From CBDCWA01 sp046048295 (GTDB taxonomy: Bacteria; Pseudomonadota; Alphaproteobacteria; Rhizobiales; Hyphomicrobiaceae): a stretch of DNA of 10,919 nt. Positions within the stretch are counted from its first letter, which is position 1. Every line of letters starts with the position of its first letter. The notes under the pieces were generated by a model. It was not told the DNA's origin and ran no database searches. It saw nothing but the letters and a program-made list of their open reading frames with translations. Positions 8,694 to 10,919 of this stretch are shown here, in pieces. Location of the stretch: positions 1 through 10,919 of the forward strand of contig JBJOGJ010000129.1 of NCBI GenBank assembly GCA_046048295.1, in the 5' to 3' direction. Both the position numbers and the translations under genes were made by a program.

Positions 8694-8706
8694 GGCATCT
8701 GATGCC
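8694..8706. promoter_or_regulatory. 13-bp perfect inverted repeat between the kinase and olsB genes
   Basis: GGCATC and GATGCC flank a single central T. The loop is too small for a stable RNA hairpin and there is no T-run, so a terminator for the kinase gene is unlikely. It lies about 48 bp upstream of the candidate olsB -35 hexamer and could be a protein-binding site. A 13-bp symmetric site can also arise by chance. Confidence 0.25.
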
Positions 8707-8734
8707 GCCTGCCGCAGCGCTCGGGGGATGCGCT

Positions 8735-10919
8735 CTAGGCGGCCGTGCGGCTACTGCACCACCGCAGGATGAGCCGTTCGAGATCGGCGCGCTCGAAGGG
8801 CTTGGCGAGATAGTCGTCGAGGCCGGCATCCAGGCAGCGCTTCCGGTCCTCCTCGAACGCGTTCGCGGTCACAGCGACGATTGCTGGCAGCCGAACAGCG
8901 CCGGAGCCTTCCTTCAGTGCACGAATGGTGGCTGTCGCCTCGAAACCGTCCATCAGCGGCATCTGCATGTCCATCAGCACAATGTCGAATTCGCAAGCGA
9001 GACCCTCGAGCGAGCGCCGGACCGCATCGACCGCCTGCTGGCCGTCGCGCGCATGAACGAGGCTGCAGCCCATTTTCTCGAGCAGGCGACGGGCGAGCAG
9101 CGCGTTGATCTCGTTGTCCTCCGCCAGCAGGACGTTCAGCCGCCGTTCGTTTTCCGGCACCGGCAGGGCGCTCTGGTGCTGCACCTCGTCCGCCAGGGCG
9201 CCGTCTCCGCGCGTGGCAGAGAGTTGGGCTGGCAGAGTGGCGGCAAGTACCGGTCGAACGAGGTATGACGAGAAGCCCTGCGCCCTGAACTGACCGAGGC
9301 TCGCACGCGCCAGCGCATTGACGAGGATTACGCCGCGCACCGGCTGGCCACTGGCGCGCTCCCGCAGAGCGGCAAGGCAGGCGCCGGCGGACAGCGGATC
9401 GCCCTCTGCGTCGACGATGACGAGGTCGACAGGCTGGCCCGTTTCCGAGGCTGAACGGATCGCGCCGAGATCGGATGGTGAATTGGCCTCGGTTACCGAG
9501 ATGCCGAAGGACCTCAGGTTCTGCGCCAGGGACCGGCGCTCGATGGCCCTGTCGAACGCTAGGAGGGCGTGCCTGGCCAACTTCATGCCTTCTGCCCGCG
9601 TTCTCAGGGGGCGCGCGCCCTCGACAACGCCAAGTTCGAGTTCGACGGTAAACGTCGCTCCGCGCCCCGGAGCACTGACAACGGTGATGTCGCCGCCCAT
9701 CGCGAGCGCCAGTCGACGGGAAATGGCGAGCCCGAGGCCGGTCCCGCCGCGCCGGGCATGGACGGGCGTTGCGCCCTGATCGAACTCACCGAAAATGCCG
9801 TCGAGCGCACTGGCCTCGATGCCTACTCCGGTGTCCTTCACCTGGATGGAGACGCGCGCCTGCTGGCCCGAATTCGCGAGCACCGAGCAATTGACGAGCA
9901 CACCGCCCCGGTCGGTGAAGCGCAACGCGTTGCCGATCAGGTTGAGCAGGACCTGGCGGACGCGCGCCTTGTCGCCGACCACCATGCCTGGCAGCTCCGG
10001 ATCGAGCGTGAAAGCAATCTCGAGCCCTTTTTCGTGTGCCTTCGGCGCGAGAAGCTCGACCGCACTCTGGATCGCCGAATGCAGCGCGAAAGGCTCGTTC
10101 CTGAGTTCGAGCCGGCCGGCCTCGATCTTCGAGAAGTCGAGGATCTCGTCGATGAGGCCGAGCAGCGTTCGCGCCGACTGGTCTATGGCGTGGCAGTAGT
10201 TGACCTGCTCCGGCGTCTGCGTCGTCTCCAGCAGGAGTCCGGTCATGCCCAGGATGCCGTTCATCGGCGTTCTGATTTCGTGGCTCATGGTCGCAAGGAA
10301 ACGCGACTTGGCGCGATCGGCAGAAAGGGCCTGGTCGCGGGCCTCGGCGAGCGCCTCCGCCTTTTCGAGCTCCACCGTGATGTCGCGGCCGACTTCTTCG
10401 ATCTCCCCACCCCGCACCGAATGGCGCTCGAAGGCGAACCACCTCTGCCCGGCTGGCGTTTCGAACAACAGCGGTTCTGCGACACCGAACCCGGCGGCCG
10501 CGGCGGCCTCGTCAGGGCTTGGCAGTACCGATGCCGGCTGGAACCGTGTGCCGAGGCAGTGGTCGGGCTCGACGCCGAATTTCCGACAGTACGCCCGGTT
10601 TACGAAGGTAAGCTCGCCCTTGCGGTTCCGCCTGCAGATGACGTCGCTCTGTGCATCGAGCAGCTCTCGATACCGGGCCTCGCTTTCCCTGAGCGACCAG
10701 GTCTCGTCTTTCAGGCGCTCGATCTGATCCTGGGCGCTGCCGGTTTCGGCGGGCCATACCCGTTTCAGGTGCCGGTCGCAGATGTAGAGCGAGAGCGCAA
10801 ACGCGGCGAGTACCAGCCAGCAGGCCGTGAGCGCCGCCGACATCCCGCCGAACGGGTGGACGACGAGGCTCGCAGCGATCGCAACAAGGGCCACCACACT
10901 GAATACGGCGAGCAGCTTC
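8735..10919 (-). CDS. Hybrid sensor histidine kinase with PAS, HisKA, HATPase and two receiver domains (N-terminus beyond the window)
   Basis: The frame stays open to the right edge, so the start lies outside or just at it; residues here are counted from the GTG codon at 10897. A hydrophobic stretch (from before residue 1 to 18) and a second one (21-40) form at least two membrane spans, followed by a linker (55-75) that could be coiled coil. A PAS domain occupies about 72-175. HisKA has the phospho-acceptor H206 in S-H-E-I-R-T-P-M-N-G. The ATPase has N319/N323, D-T-G-V-G-I (355-360) and G-G-T-G-L-G-L-A-I-S (384-393). A first receiver (about 441-560) has an aspartate at 496 but has lost most of the active site. 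The second (588-712) is complete: E593/D594, D643, T677, K699. The protein should autophosphorylate in response to a cytoplasmic PAS signal and pass phosphate to D643, then to an unseen phosphotransfer protein or regulator. It is co-directional with olsB across a 164-bp gap. The ligand and output are unknown. Confidence 0.93.
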   Translation of the reverse strand, partial: KLLAVFSVVALVAIAASLVVHPFGGMSAALTACWLVLAAFALSLYICDRHLKRVWPAETGSAQDQIERLKDETWSLRESEARYRELLDAQSDVICRRNRKGELTFVNRAYCRKFGVEPDHCLGTRFQPASVLPSPDEAAAAAGFGVAEPLLFETPAGQRWFAFERHSVRGGEIEEVGRDITVELEKAEALAEARDQALSADRAKSRFLATMSHEIRTPMNGILGMTGLLLETTQTPEQVNYCHAIDQSARTLLGLIDEILDFSKIEAGRLELRNEPFALHSAIQSAVELLAPKAHEKGLEIAFTLDPELPGMVVGDKARVRQVLLNLIGNALRFTDRGGVLVNCSVLANSGQQARVSIQVKDTGVGIEASALDGIFGEFDQGATPVHARRGGTGLGLAISRRLALAMGGDITVVSAPGRGATFTVELELGVVEGARPLRTRAEGMKLARHALLAFDRAIERRSLAQNLRSFGISVTEANSPSDLGAIRSASETGQPVDLVIVDAEGDPLSAGACLAALRERASGQPVRGVILVNALARASLGQFRAQGFSSYLVRPVLAATLPAQLSATRGDGALADEVQHQSALPVPENERRLNVLLAEDNEINALLARRLLEKMGCSLVHARDGQQAVDAVRRSLEGLACEFDIVLMDMQMPLMDGFEATATIRALKEGSGAVRLPAIVAVTANAFEEDRKRCLDAGLDDYLAKPFERADLERLILRWCSSRTAA

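Overview
The window is GC-rich, densely coded and looks like a chromosome segment of an alphaproteobacterium, most likely Hyphomicrobiales (Rhizobiales; a Phyllobacteriaceae or Rhizobiaceae type). This rests on the protein families: a fused malic enzyme/phosphotransacetylase-like protein divergent from mutS (from memory the dme-mutS arrangement of Sinorhizobium meliloti), an OlsB-type ornithine-lipid acyltransferase, and a hybrid histidine kinase. The taxonomic call is an inference from the sequence alone.

Layout, left to right. (1) 1-172 is the C-terminal end of a thiamine-diphosphate-dependent enzyme on the plus strand, followed by a clear intrinsic terminator (198-227). (2) 362-2251 is a two-gene plus-strand unit: a double-domain VOC (glyoxalase/extradiol dioxygenase-fold) protein and a secreted TctC/Bug-like solute-binding protein. 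Two inverted repeats lie upstream. (3) 2257-5058 is mutS on the minus strand, converging on the solute-binding protein gene with only 5 bp between stop codons. (4) 5219-7489 is the malic enzyme gene on the plus strand, divergent from mutS across a 160-bp spacer. (5) 7554-8570 is olsB on the minus strand, converging on the malic enzyme gene across a 64-bp spacer with a 7-bp GC-rich hairpin. (6) 8735-10919 is a hybrid sensor histidine kinase on the minus strand that runs off the right edge. Its last part is a degenerate receiver followed by an intact receiver.

The left third (TPP enzyme, VOC protein, solute-binding protein) looks like accessory catabolism with uptake of an organic acid. Its substrate cannot be read from the window, and the rest of the cluster would lie to the left. 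The remainder is conserved housekeeping: mismatch repair, the malate-to-pyruvate branch, and membrane-lipid synthesis, plus an envelope-anchored signalling kinase. I saw no mobile element, CRISPR array, tRNA or rRNA. No stretch over 300 bp lacks a gene. I do not see a clearly new system. The best leads are the orphan VOC plus solute-binding protein pair with its upstream repeats, and the pseudo-receiver in the kinase.
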